This document shows, piece after piece, positions 1 through 7,755 of a stretch of 12,426 nt of DNA. This DNA comes from Emmonsiellopsis sp. PD_33 (taxonomy: Eukaryota; Ascomycota; Eurotiomycetes; Onygenales; Ajellomycetaceae): contig JANTQF010000577.1 in the NCBI GenBank assembly GCA_032988165.1, forward strand, positions 1 through 12,426, in the 5' to 3' direction. Within the stretch, counting starts at the first letter, position 1; every line of letters starts with the position of its first letter. Position numbers and translations under genes: made by a program. The notes under the pieces were generated by a model, which saw only the letters and a program-made list of their open reading frames with translations, was not told the DNA's origin and made no database searches.

Positions 1-1077
1 GCAACAGTAAGTCTCCTTCTAGAGCTTAAGATAAATGCCCTGCTGAGTCTGTTGCTCGCTGGGTGCGTACGGGTCTGAGCCTGGTTCCATGAAGAGTCAT
101 GAGTCATCCATTAGGTGGGCATCATTGCGTTGGCGCTGTTCCTTGGTTTTTTTCTTTCTTTTGTTTTAGATCATGAACGGATAAATTCTCATACAAATAC
201 ATACGCATATACGCACATACTTATGCATGGTTGTTTGTCATACAGGAGTCAGTCATATCATCATTTATTTATTTTTTCCTTTTCCACTGACAGGCAACAA
301 TATTGCCCTTTCTTCTTCTTCCATCTTTTCCCTATTAAGAGCAAATACCAAGTTAAACAAATTACAAAAGAGAAACCAGATCGATTATGGATATTAATCA
401 GTCCCATACAGTACTGTACAAAGCTAGCTTGCCGTTTCTTCCTCATTCAGCCAAACAATCAATCAGTCAAATCAAAAGATCTCCAAGAACACACAGCTAC
501 ATCCCAAAACCTATACACACCCACAGCAAGAAAAAAAACTCCTAACGCCGTTTTCGAAGCCGCAAATGATGACGAAGATGAAGAATAAGGCCAGTGCAAA
601 GTACAACAAAAAATCATGGCTATACATCCATCCATATCTCAAACGAAGAAGAGGGAGTGACGGTGACGGTTTTGGAGATCGACGGGTCAGTCCCATGTAT
701 TTCCGCAGAGAGGGAGGGAGAGAGAAAGCTCCATCGGAACGGTGCTGAAGGGGACGGGAATCGGTTTGCGACTCTGCAAGTTCCGGCTCCAAGGATATGG
801 GGGGTCCTTTTCTTTCTTTCCCGATCGATCCGTCGGTTGGAAGAGAACTGGTGCCCATGTGAGGGCGGCGGTGGTGGGGCGTCTGAGATCCGTAGCGTGA
901 TATGTCGGAGGCTTTTTTCTTTAATACATATCTCATAGGATAGCCCGTATACTTTACCTGATCCATGCGTGGTCCCGGACAGTACTAAGTAGCATAACAT
1001 GGCACGGATGCATGCAGAACATCCATCTCCTCCGACACATCCAAGAAGAAATTGGAGAATACCAACCTCCCCCAAAA
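1..1077. other. Intergenic region, no convincing gene
   Basis: About 1.1 kb without a frame that reads like a protein. The open stretches here are AT-rich, lack the C-ending codon preference seen in the real genes of the window, and translate to low-complexity sequence. The left half is A/T-rich with pyrimidine tracts; the right half is purine-rich. The stretch just below 1078 should be the 3' untranslated region of the minus-strand gene at 1078-1470. The extreme left end may hold an intron of a gene lying outside the window (separate entry). Confidence 0.6.
7..169 (+). other. Possible intron of a gene entering from the left
   Basis: A consensus GTAAGT donor sits at 7-12, and a long T-rich tract ends in a TTTTAG acceptor at 164-169, giving a 163-nt interval, ordinary for a fungal intron. 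I found no clean CTRAC branch site inside it, and the sequence after the acceptor has early stops in two of three frames. If real, it is the last intron or a 3'-UTR intron of a plus-strand gene outside the window. Confidence 0.2.
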
Positions 1078-1470
1078 TCACCACTCATCCCACCTCCTCG
1101 CCAACATCCTCAAAAGATTCAATACCGACACAATCGCCCTCCACCCCATCCCCAAAATCCTCCAAAGAACCCAAAACTCTCCCTCCCCCGCCCCCGCCCT
1201 CTCCCTCTCCTCCTCCGCCTCAGCCCTCACCTCCCCCTCCCAATCCTCCCAAATAGTCGCCATAATCTCGACAAACCAACGATTGTAATTGCGACCGCCG
1301 ATCCGGTGTGCGGGCCCGTCCATGATGCGTTGGAAATGGCGGCGCAGGTGCTCTGACATGCGGAATGCGGCGATGAGGAAGGGTAAGGTGATGCCGGCTA
1401 GGAAGGTGAAGATGAAGGTGAGGGCGTAGTTTGAGAGGAGGTTTAGGATTATGTTCGCCATGGTTGGCAT
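1078..1470 (-). CDS. Small single-pass membrane protein, unrecognised
   Basis: I do not recognise this 130-residue protein. Residues 15-36 form one strongly hydrophobic helix (ALTFIFTFLAGITLP within it) close to the N-terminus with no charged residue inside, so it is likely a signal anchor or single-pass membrane protein. Residues 37-78 are basic and aromatic (HLRRHF, NRWFVEI), residues 78-98 are a Glu/Arg/Gly-rich linker, and 99-130 form an amphipathic Trp/Leu/Arg helix. The first 60 codons strongly favour C in the third position, which supports real coding. Two in-frame Met codons (residues 1 and 4) both have A at -3; the second, ACCATGG, is the better context. From about residue 65 codon use shifts to G/T endings, and a GTGAGG donor-like site occurs at residue 81 (1230), so the true C-terminus may be spliced differently. 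Existence is moderately supported, the 3' half less so. Confidence 0.5.
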   Translation of the reverse strand: MPTMANIILNLLSNYALTFIFTFLAGITLPFLIAAFRMSEHLRRHFQRIMDGPAHRIGGRNYNRWFVEIMATIWEDWEGEVRAEAEEERERAGAGEGEFWVLWRILGMGWRAIVSVLNLLRMLARRWDEW

Positions 1471-2357
1471 GGTTGCGGTTGTGCTTTTTCTGGAATTCGA
1501 TTTGGGTAGCGTACCGTAGCGGGCTTATGGGAAATGGCAGGAATAGTTTGGTGGTTGAGAGGTAGTAGATATATGGCTAGAATAGGGGGAGCTATCCAAG
1601 GCAAAATACAGATAGATGGATCGATAGACGGGGATATATGGATCGTATGGCTGTAGGAAGCGGGAGACGGGGAGGGGGGGAAGAAGCAGGAAGAAATGAG
1701 CGCGCAAATATCGCCCCGGCCTCGGACGAAGCTTTCTTCTTTCCATCCATTCCCGGGGCGCTGAGAGATAGACTTTGCGCAAAGCCCGGCGCAGAGACGT
1801 CCTGTGGCAGAGTTTGCTTTCCGCAAAGTATCGCTTGGCTGAAATAAAGGCAGAAGAGTTAACGAACCACTCATTACCCGCACATTATACTCCCACGAGG
1901 GATGTTGGCCGGCGGTTTTCGGATCTCTAGGAACCAGATCTAGATAGATATGCGTCGCATGGTCTGTGAACGGCTGGGCATGTGGGAAAGAGAGGCCTTG
2001 CTTGCTTGGGTCAGGAAATGAGCAATAGGCAGCGGGTGGTTTGCAAAAAAAAAAGATAAATTGAGGAGGGACTCTTCGGGTATCCGTAGAGTTTGTTGGA
2101 TGTCATCCTATCTTTTCTATCCGGAATATGTACTAGCTTTGCTACCAGCGACTACCCCTAACCCCAAAGTCCCCACACCTCGGAGAGCGATGGTGGGGTC
2201 GGGGAATAGAAAACAGGGATGGATAACCTGAACTCCTCCCCAGATATGAAAAATATATATATCATCCGGATATTCATATTGGAAACGTTACCGACCCAAT
2301 CCGTCCCCCTTGGTGGAACCGTGGGTTGAAATTGGAGCGGGTGAACTTAAACAATTT

Positions 2358-2393
2358 AACCTTCTTAAGGTTCTCGGGAGCGCGAAACCTTAA
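2358..2393. repeat. Nested inverted repeats, two mutually exclusive hairpins
   Basis: AACCTT (2358-2363) pairs with AAGGTT (2367-2372) across a 3-nt loop. Alternatively TTAAGGTT (2365-2372) pairs with AACCTTAA (2386-2393) across a 13-nt loop. The middle arm is shared, so the two foldings exclude each other. It could instead be a set of protein-binding half-sites in the upstream region of the 1078-1470 gene. Confidence 0.45.
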
Positions 2394-2414
2394 ATTTTAG
2401 CCGCGGAGTAGATA

Positions 2415-2422
2415 TGACGTCA
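2415..2422. promoter_or_regulatory. CRE/ATF-type bZIP site TGACGTCA
   Basis: A perfect 8-bp TGACGTCA palindrome followed by TCA. This is the cAMP-response-element core bound by fungal ATF/CREB-type bZIP factors. It lies 22 nt from the nested hairpins. At about 950 nt from the start of the minus-strand gene it is far for a fungal promoter element, so the target gene is uncertain. Confidence 0.35.
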
Positions 2423-2970
2423 TCAGTGTAATAAGCGCTGGGTTGTCGAGAGCGCGCGGGGTTTGTTACCGTTATGGGGAGTTTTACATGTGGGATTAGA
2501 GATGGAAAAAGTGATAGGTAAAGATGAAGGTTTTTGATTTGCAGAGATGTTGCGGGGAATTTTGCGGGTGGATGGGGCGGAAAGAGATTGTTGCTGTTGG
2601 TTTAGGGTTTGGAGGCTGGGATATTGTACCGCCCCACTCTAAGGTTTGGCAGGGTGACACAATTTGACAGTGAGAGGTTCGATAATGGGATAGTTGCAGC
2701 CATGGATACGAGACGGGAGTATCTGCAGGCATTTGTTGTGCTAAAAATAGATTATAGTCTCAGATCTCTTTATCAAGATCTAAAACCTGCATGCTGTATC
2801 TCCAGGACCAGGGGGCAGTCACACAGCATACATACCAAGTGAAGCTCTATTTTTTTTCACCAATCGCCTGGGAAAATAGAAGATGGAAAAATGAGAAAAT
2901 GAGAGAGAAAAAATTATCCTCTATCAACCCTGTCCTAACCACCATATATAAAAAGGACTGAAAAAAAAAA

Positions 2971-4026
2971 TCACTGAAAATCCCCAAACTCCCCGCCCCC
3001 ATCATCATCAAACCCCTGCACAACCTTCGTCTCCTCCACATTCAACATAGACTGCGGTCTCCGCCTCCGATTACCCGACGATGGAGGCGGCGGAATCATC
3101 GGAAACGCCGCACCCGAATCGCCAAACCCATCACTACTATTATTATCAAAATTATTCTCCACCCGCGACGCAGGCGGGGGCGGTGGCGCGATCGAAAACA
3201 GAGCCGTTTCTTCCTCCTTCGCCGCCGTCGCGGCACTCTGCACCGGCTGATCCTGTGCAAGAAGCACATTGCTCCCACCAGCTTTCTTGCCGCCAAAGTT
3301 AATACTAATCGTCTGTCCCGGTTTTAAACTGTAATCCATTGGCGACGACGCGGGTTTTTCCGGAGTAAGTTTTTGCTGATGTTGTTGTTGTAGGGCGGCA
3401 GGCCCTCCTATTCGCCCCCTTGGTGCAAGGCCTCTGGCTCCTCCTCCTCCTCCCACTCTACCCCCTCCTCCTTGCTGCTCAACAGCATCATTCCCCAGAC
3501 CAAAACCCAGCACTTTCCTCGCTTCCTGCAAGGTAACGCCAAAATCAAACGCCTCACTGCGGTCTTCAAAGCCAATACCAAGCATCGCCTTGCGCCCGTC
3601 CCCAATGACCCTTATGGCGAAAAACCTCGACGAATCAAGCGCATGCTCGACGGCGCCTGCGTCCGTATACGGCGCCGCGGCAAATAAGTTGCCGTTGCTC
3701 GGATCCTCGAGTAAAATATCCGTCTTGACTTTCTCCCCCGCATCCGCCAGGTTATTCCCACGGGCTTGTAGCTGAGCCTGCGACGATGGCGATGGCGATG
3801 GGGACGGGATAGCAGTTTCCAGCACGCGCAGGCGGGCAGTGAAGATCTGGCGGGTCTGGTTGTTATTCTTCGGGTCGGGCACGGTCCAGTCGGCGGCGGC
3901 GTAGCCCTTCATTGAGGTGAGTGGGGGGATTGCGTAGACGTGGACGGGGTTGCAGATGAAGAGGACGCGCTGGATGGCGTCGGCGGGGAGGGGTTTGCCC
4001 GTTGCGGGATCGGTCGGGGCGGACAT
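2971..4026 (-). CDS. NECAP-family adaptin-ear-binding coat-associated protein
   Basis: A 351-residue single-exon protein of the NECAP family, cytosolic accessory factors of clathrin-coated vesicles that bind adaptor complexes and help coat assembly in endocytosis. Residues about 17-175 are the PHear domain: RVLFICNPVHVYAIPP then GYAAADW near the start, and DSSRFFAIRV, MLGIGFEDRSEAFDF near the end. A Ser-Pro repeat and Gln/Ala-rich loop (about 73-98) is inserted in the domain. Residues 178-228 are Gly- and Gln-rich and disordered. Residues 236-244 (PGQTISINF) match the second conserved block, GQTIK-like in animals. The tail has poly-Pro runs and ends EFGDFQ, an acidic-aromatic ear-binding type motif. 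Start: ATG at 4026 with A at -3, directly after an A-rich leader; the PHear domain begins 16 residues later, so it is complete. The family call is firm; adaptor preference is inferred. Confidence 0.93.
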   Translation of the reverse strand: MSAPTDPATGKPLPADAIQRVLFICNPVHVYAIPPLTSMKGYAAADWTVPDPKNNNQTRQIFTARLRVLETAIPSPSPSPSSQAQLQARGNNLADAGEKVKTDILLEDPSNGNLFAAAPYTDAGAVEHALDSSRFFAIRVIGDGRKAMLGIGFEDRSEAFDFGVTLQEARKVLGFGLGNDAVEQQGGGGRVGGGGGARGLAPRGRIGGPAALQQQHQQKLTPEKPASSPMDYSLKPGQTISINFGGKKAGGSNVLLAQDQPVQSAATAAKEEETALFSIAPPPPPASRVENNFDNNSSDGFGDSGAAFPMIPPPPSSGNRRRRPQSMLNVEETKVVQGFDDDGGGEFGDFQ

Positions 4027-4041
4027 TTTTTTTCTTTTTTT
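4027..4041 (-). promoter_or_regulatory. A-tract leader abutting the NECAP start codon
   Basis: Read on the coding strand, the 15 nt before the ATG are seven A, one G and seven A. Unstructured A-rich leaders generally favour initiation in fungi, while long pre-AUG A runs can bind poly(A)-binding protein and dampen translation. Which applies here cannot be told from sequence. Confidence 0.5.
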
Positions 4042-4521
4042 GGTTTCAATTCTTGCTGTCGCGTGGGTTTAGACAAGATTGGGGTGGGATGAGGGGGTAT
4101 TTTACTCTCTGCGGGTCGATTGTAAGCGCGGGCCGCGCATGGTGGGATGGTGGATGGATATTCAGATATGTCACTGATGGCGGGCGCGGGCTTGCGGGGT
4201 CAAGCTGGTGGCGCCAAGCCACTTGTGGCTGGTGGGCTTGTGGCGTTTCACCCGCTGACTCAGCCTGAGCTTCGTCACGCCCTCCAGACTTTACAAGCCA
4301 CCAAAGAGGAAGACAAACAGATTTCAATTGAATGAAAATCAGCTCTAACCAACAAGGAATATCAGCTATGTTATCATCTATTTACATCTTTCTTCTGCCC
4401 ATAATGAACTTTGGTAAATTTGAGTATCCGTAGCAAGCGAGGGACCAGTTTGGAACGACATCTCCAATGTCAATGTAAAGCTCAGGCTTTGTATGACAGC
4501 CCATCGTCATTCCATGAACGT
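4042..4521. other. NECAP promoter region and 3' flank of the DUF7924 gene
   Basis: A tandem arrangement: the upstream minus-strand gene ends at 4522 and the NECAP frame begins at 4026, so this stretch holds one gene's 3'UTR and the other's promoter. It contains a TGACTCA site (4256-4262), the core recognised by Gcn4/CpcA and AP-1-like bZIP factors, about 230 nt upstream of the NECAP start. It also contains an inverted repeat AGCCAC-TT-GTGGCT (4217-4230). A short upstream ORF, ATG at 4140 to TAA at 4102 (12 codons on the minus strand), would lie in the leader if transcription begins upstream of it. I see no TATA box. Confidence 0.5.
4256..4262. promoter_or_regulatory. Gcn4/CpcA- or AP-1-type site TGACTCA
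   Basis: An exact match to the 7-bp core bound by the amino-acid cross-pathway regulator and AP-1-like bZIP factors, at a plausible distance (about 230 nt) upstream of the NECAP-like start codon. One site of seven bases can occur by chance, so this is only a candidate. Confidence 0.3.
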
Positions 4522-6021
4522 TCAGGATCCCGACACAGACTGGCGTGGCGATTGCGATATTCCAAAGTTGGTCGGTAGCCCATCGATAGCCGAGCGTAAT
4601 CTGTCAAGGTGATATCTCGCCCAGGAGCCATACAGGCGCATCAGAAACTTGTATGATGTCCATCTATCTCGGCCTTCCAAGTCTGGGAGGCAATACTCGC
4701 GGATGGAATGGCGGTAATAGGTGGTCCTCTCCCCGTCAATCACAGGATAGTGTCCATATATTCTGACGGTTCGATGATCATGTGAAACTGAAAATGCTAG
4801 AATCTGTCGATGGAGCTCGTTCTCACGCTTGACAAGCCTAAAGAGTCTGACAACCCCTCTTACTGAAAGGGTAGTGCTGTGCATGTTCTTTCGATCTGCA
4901 AGATCAAGTGCTGCCTTCCCACATATTACCTCGGCCGTCATAAATGGAAAGAACATGTATTCTGTACCCATAAAAAGAGAAGTATCACCAACAATGCCAA
5001 TAAAGGGTGCGAGCTTTTGAAGCTGAGTCTCGGTAAATGCTTGCCGCGTAAAGCCCACAGCATAATATGGCTGCGGCCGGGGCAATTGAAATTGCTGCCA
5101 GCATGGTAGATCTCCTAGTAGTTGTTGAGATTCATCAAGAGGAATCGAGCAGTCCCACGCTTCATCCACACTGACGACCAAATAGGGGTATGCGTTTTGA
5201 CCATAGTCTATTATACTCTCTGCTGACGGAACGATTAATTCGCCTATGAGGCGGATAAGTCCAGTTTTATTTTTGGTTTGAACCCTTCGACATGTTAATT
5301 CAAAGACACCTATGTCGAAAACGGTGTCCCTAGGAATCGGTGGATTGGCCCTCAGTAGCTTACGACATGTAGAGTGACTCGCAGGATCAATAGAATTGAC
5401 ATTCTCGTACATAAAACAGCCTTTGGTCTCAAGGTATGTTTCATAGTTCTTGTTGGCGTAAGTAATTTCGCTCGTAGTACTCAAACTGACGTTTGATTTC
5501 GTCCGACGAAGAGTTGGGGGTTCCGGTCTGGCAAAAGACTGTTCCATGATGCTGGGTTCTGGGAGGAACTTCTTAGGCCACGTGAATTGGTTTTGCGTCC
5601 AATGCTCGATAAGTCTATCTTTGTCCGTTCGTGGTCGCTTTAAAGGGGGGTCGTAGGTATCAGATGGACGATCGGGTTCGGGATGCAGTCGTTTACGCCC
5701 AGAGGAACGCTGTCGCGATGAGACTTGTGGACTATGAGGAAGGGGCTTGAGTAAAGTTAGCTCTTGTGTCGGGTGACTAGGGGCGATGGGACTTACCTCT
5801 AGGTAGCCGGCTTTGGTTGGAAGAGGATCAATGCTCCTGAGTTTCTTCATTCTGTTGGTCGTGTCCCTGCCAACGCCGGCAGGATTCGTACGCCGTCGGT
5901 TTTCAAGGAGCCCCATTGAGGGTAGAGGTCGCTCCGTATATTCACTCGCTCCAGTTCCTCGTATGTCCTGACCGCCAACATTAGTAGTTTTCAATAACAC
6001 TCCAGGGATGACGCGCACCAT
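4522..6021 (-). CDS. DUF7924-family fungal protein, probable degenerate active site
   Basis: A 499-residue single-exon protein. Residues 1-130 are disordered and basic, with an NLS-like KRPR near 128-131. From residue 138 the family pattern appears: IEHWTQ...WPKKF, NYETYLETKGCFM, a long core (about 225-435) with GELIVPSAESI, AVGFTRQAFTETQLQ and FFPFMTAEVICGKAAL, then HSTTLSVRGVVRLFRLVKRE, ILAFSVSHDHRTVRIYGHYP, and a closing amphipathic helix. This is the fungal DUF7924 family, often multi-copy. Function is unknown; the spacing of Asp and Glu-x-Lys in homologues I remember suggests a PD-(D/E)xK nuclease-like fold (inference). Here those positions read Tyr319 and Ile366. The frame upstream of the ATG meets a stop at 6081 with no earlier ATG. 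An overlapping out-of-frame ORF begins at 6085. Family membership is well supported; activity is not. Confidence 0.85.
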   Translation of the reverse strand: MVRVIPGVLLKTTNVGGQDIRGTGASEYTERPLPSMGLLENRRRTNPAGVGRDTTNRMKKLRSIDPLPTKAGYLEVSPIAPSHPTQELTLLKPLPHSPQVSSRQRSSGRKRLHPEPDRPSDTYDPPLKRPRTDKDRLIEHWTQNQFTWPKKFLPEPSIMEQSFARPEPPTLRRTKSNVSLSTTSEITYANKNYETYLETKGCFMYENVNSIDPASHSTCRKLLRANPPIPRDTVFDIGVFELTCRRVQTKNKTGLIRLIGELIVPSAESIIDYGQNAYPYLVVSVDEAWDCSIPLDESQQLLGDLPCWQQFQLPRPQPYYAVGFTRQAFTETQLQKLAPFIGIVGDTSLFMGTEYMFFPFMTAEVICGKAALDLADRKNMHSTTLSVRGVVRLFRLVKRENELHRQILAFSVSHDHRTVRIYGHYPVIDGERTTYYRHSIREYCLPDLEGRDRWTSYKFLMRLYGSWARYHLDRLRSAIDGLPTNFGISQSPRQSVSGS

Positions 6022-6085
6022 ACCGCGTCGTGGAGTGAGGAGCCTGGCGAAGGTGTGGATTCCCAGTCCGAGGCCAGGCTAGCAT
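5981..6085 (-). promoter_or_regulatory. Upstream ORF overlapping the DUF7924 start codon
   Basis: An ATG at 6085, 64 nt upstream of and out of frame with the main start at 6021, opens a 34-codon frame ending in TAA at 5981-5983, past the main ATG. If the mRNA leader includes it, scanning ribosomes would bypass the main start and expression would be low. Whether it is transcribed is unknown. Confidence 0.3.
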
Positions 6086-7424
6086 CAGGCTGTGACTCTG
6101 TCTGGTGTTGCGCTTGATGCAAAGTCACGGCCATTAAAAGAGGGAACAGGAGGTGGTTTTATGCTGTTGAACAAAGGCTTCGTCTCATATTTTATGGTCG
6201 GTTTTGAGCCAACTTCTAACAAGGGATGAAGCTCAAGGTTGCCAAGAACAACTAGTTAAATATTGAAATGCGGTCTTGGCATGGAATATGTAGTTTTTCT
6301 GGTTTCACTTTATTTTTCTGGTGGTGCTGCTGCCGCTAACTGAAAGCATTCACGGATAATAGTAGGTATGTAGTTTTATGGTACATACCTGAGAGAACTT
6401 GCTGTGGCCTCATGATGGGGGTGGGACGCATCCTCCCTGCATGTGAGGTTGGGGGGGGTGCTTATGCTCATCGTATTCTGGAGTTGAGTAAGCGGCAGGG
6501 TCCTGGTGAAAGAAGGCAACGAAGCAAATTTCCCAATTAGCAGGGAGGGACTGCCGGGTTCCAACGGAAGTAGAATAAGTTTGCTTTCGTGGGGGCTAAC
6601 TGTTTGATTTCGGCCTTTCCACGCCCTCGTGGTTGACGGCAATCATATGTAAGGTCATTTACTGTTTGCATATTAGAATCGTTGCTCGAGTATCTCCTTG
6701 TTGGTAGTTACTTGTCCTTCTCGTTTTTGGTTACGCCAACATACTTGGAGTAGTTGGCAGGTTAGACCTTATTCCGCTACAAGCCGGTCGTTCCCCTATG
6801 GCCATGTGGTATGCGGGAGGGAAGAAGATATGGTCCCATCCACACAAGATAGAAAATGACCAGGCGCACGTTCCCATGCGAAATGGTGGTGGGAGTACAG
6901 CCAATCACAGGCTCACAAACCAGCCCGATTTGGAATGTGAGGTTCTGGGACGCTCATGATGGGTTGAATTGGGCTCTGGATGCGGGGCAACCGGGTGAGA
7001 ATGTGAGGAATTTTGGGTGTTTTTATTCCAGATAGACAGTTGGGTGTTCGTTGGCCTTGATGCGTTGTAGATGTGACAGACAACACTAGCAGGACGTTTC
7101 AGACTACCAGTCAGTTTGCTTTGATGTTGCCAACTCATCTCACTAATGGTGTGCAGAGTGTAAAAATGTCACTGTCGCCAAGCACCCCCAACTGCCCAGC
7201 GTAGTGTGAAGCCGCAACATTCTCTCAGAGGAGTCAGAGCCCGATGGATGGGATGCCAAACAAGGCAGCTGGCAGGATGATCGCGACCTGGGATACCGGA
7301 TCTCTGTCGTCAGAAGGCCCGGTGGCTGAGGCGGTCCATGGCACAGACGGGCCAAACCCGGGTTCTGGGATGAGGCGGGCGGGGGCCAGGGGTGTCGCTT
7401 ATTGAAGTTGTCGCTTGTCACCCG

Positions 7425-7452
7425 AGATAGAACATAGATAGAATATAGATAG
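7425..7452. promoter_or_regulatory. Three phased GATA-factor sites
   Basis: AGATAG occurs at 7425-7430, 7436-7441 and 7447-7452, exactly 11 bp apart and all in the same orientation. HGATAR is the recognition core of fungal GATA zinc-finger factors (AreA/NreB nitrogen, SreA iron, white-collar types). The site cluster is about 580-600 nt upstream of the plus-strand start at 8029, a normal distance for a filamentous-fungal promoter. Confidence 0.4.
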
Positions 7453-7470
7453 CGGCAGTAATTAGTAAGA

Positions 7471-7499
7471 CAGCCTGACACAGCCTGACACAGCTGACA
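7471..7499. repeat. 10-bp tandem repeat CAGCCTGACA, 2.9 copies
   Basis: Two exact copies (7471-7480, 7481-7490) and a third lacking one base (CAGCTGACA, 7491-7499), right next to the GATA triplet. It may be a replication-slippage product or a cluster of binding sites. Confidence 0.6.
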
Positions 7500-7601
7500 T
7501 CGAGTGTCTCTCTTCCCTTGTTCGGCGTCCAGAGTAGTTCCTGGCGGGAGAGCGGCTCTGCCCAACGCCGGAACATCGATAGTCCGCCGCCTGACACCCA
7601 G

Positions 7602-7608
7602 CCAATCA
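7602..7608 (+). promoter_or_regulatory. CCAAT box (CCAATCA)
   Basis: Matches the extended CCAATCA core bound by the fungal HAP/CBC complex, in forward orientation about 425 nt upstream of the start codon at 8029 and just before the C/T-rich presumed leader begins. Confidence 0.4.
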
Positions 7609-7755
7609 GAACGCGCCCAACCCGGCAAGCGACAGGGCTTATCCGTGGCGCTAGGCCACATACGGCGTAGCGCGGGACCGCCGCCCCCCGATCTGCCGCT
7701 AGCCGCTTTTGGAGCCCACTCAGAAAAACGGCGTCAACCTCATCGTCTCTCGACC

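Larger units (their letters stand above)
1471..2970. other. 1.5-kb intergenic region between two minus-strand genes
   Basis: This is the upstream region of the small membrane protein gene and the 3' flank of the NECAP-like gene. On the minus strand an ATATAT stretch lies about 100 nt upstream of the 1470 start (around 1566-1572), followed by a pyrimidine/A-rich leader, so it is a weak TATA candidate. Several GATAG motifs occur around 1610-1630 and 1940-1950. A CRE octamer and nested inverted repeats at 2358-2422 have their own entries. No frame here reads like a protein. Confidence 0.55.

Noticed and set aside
115..588. 157-codon open frame on the plus strand
   Set aside because: Begins at a GTG rather than an ATG, AT-rich codons, no domain, and crosses sequence that looks like intron and flank.
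511..966. 151-codon minus-strand frame with a hydrophobic C-terminal segment ending in a Cys-rich tail
   Set aside because: The tail superficially resembles a membrane anchor with a CaaX-like end, but the first 100 residues are low-complexity, codon use is not biased like the real genes, and it lies in the likely 3' flank of the 1078-1470 gene.
999..1356. Proline-rich plus-strand frames opposite the small membrane protein
   Set aside because: Poly-Pro and Pro-Ser content follows from the C-rich complement of Glu/Gly/Arg codons on the minus strand; no start context or domain.
2155..2176. CCCCTAACCCC telomere-like stretch
   Set aside because: Fewer than two repeat units; expected by chance in C-rich intergenic DNA.
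2496..2842. Overlapping 77-78-codon frames on both strands
   Set aside because: Short, no composition bias, no motif.
7316..7364. GGCCCG/CGGGCC inverted repeat and AACCCGGGTT palindrome, checked as a possible tRNA
   Set aside because: No cloverleaf, no T-loop consensus; short GC inverted repeats are common in this GC-rich segment.
7143..7661. 172-codon minus-strand open frame
   Set aside because: Long for chance but in GC-rich promoter DNA, Cys/Ser/Pro/Arg-rich without pattern, and overlaps the tandem repeats and GATA sites of the divergent promoter.
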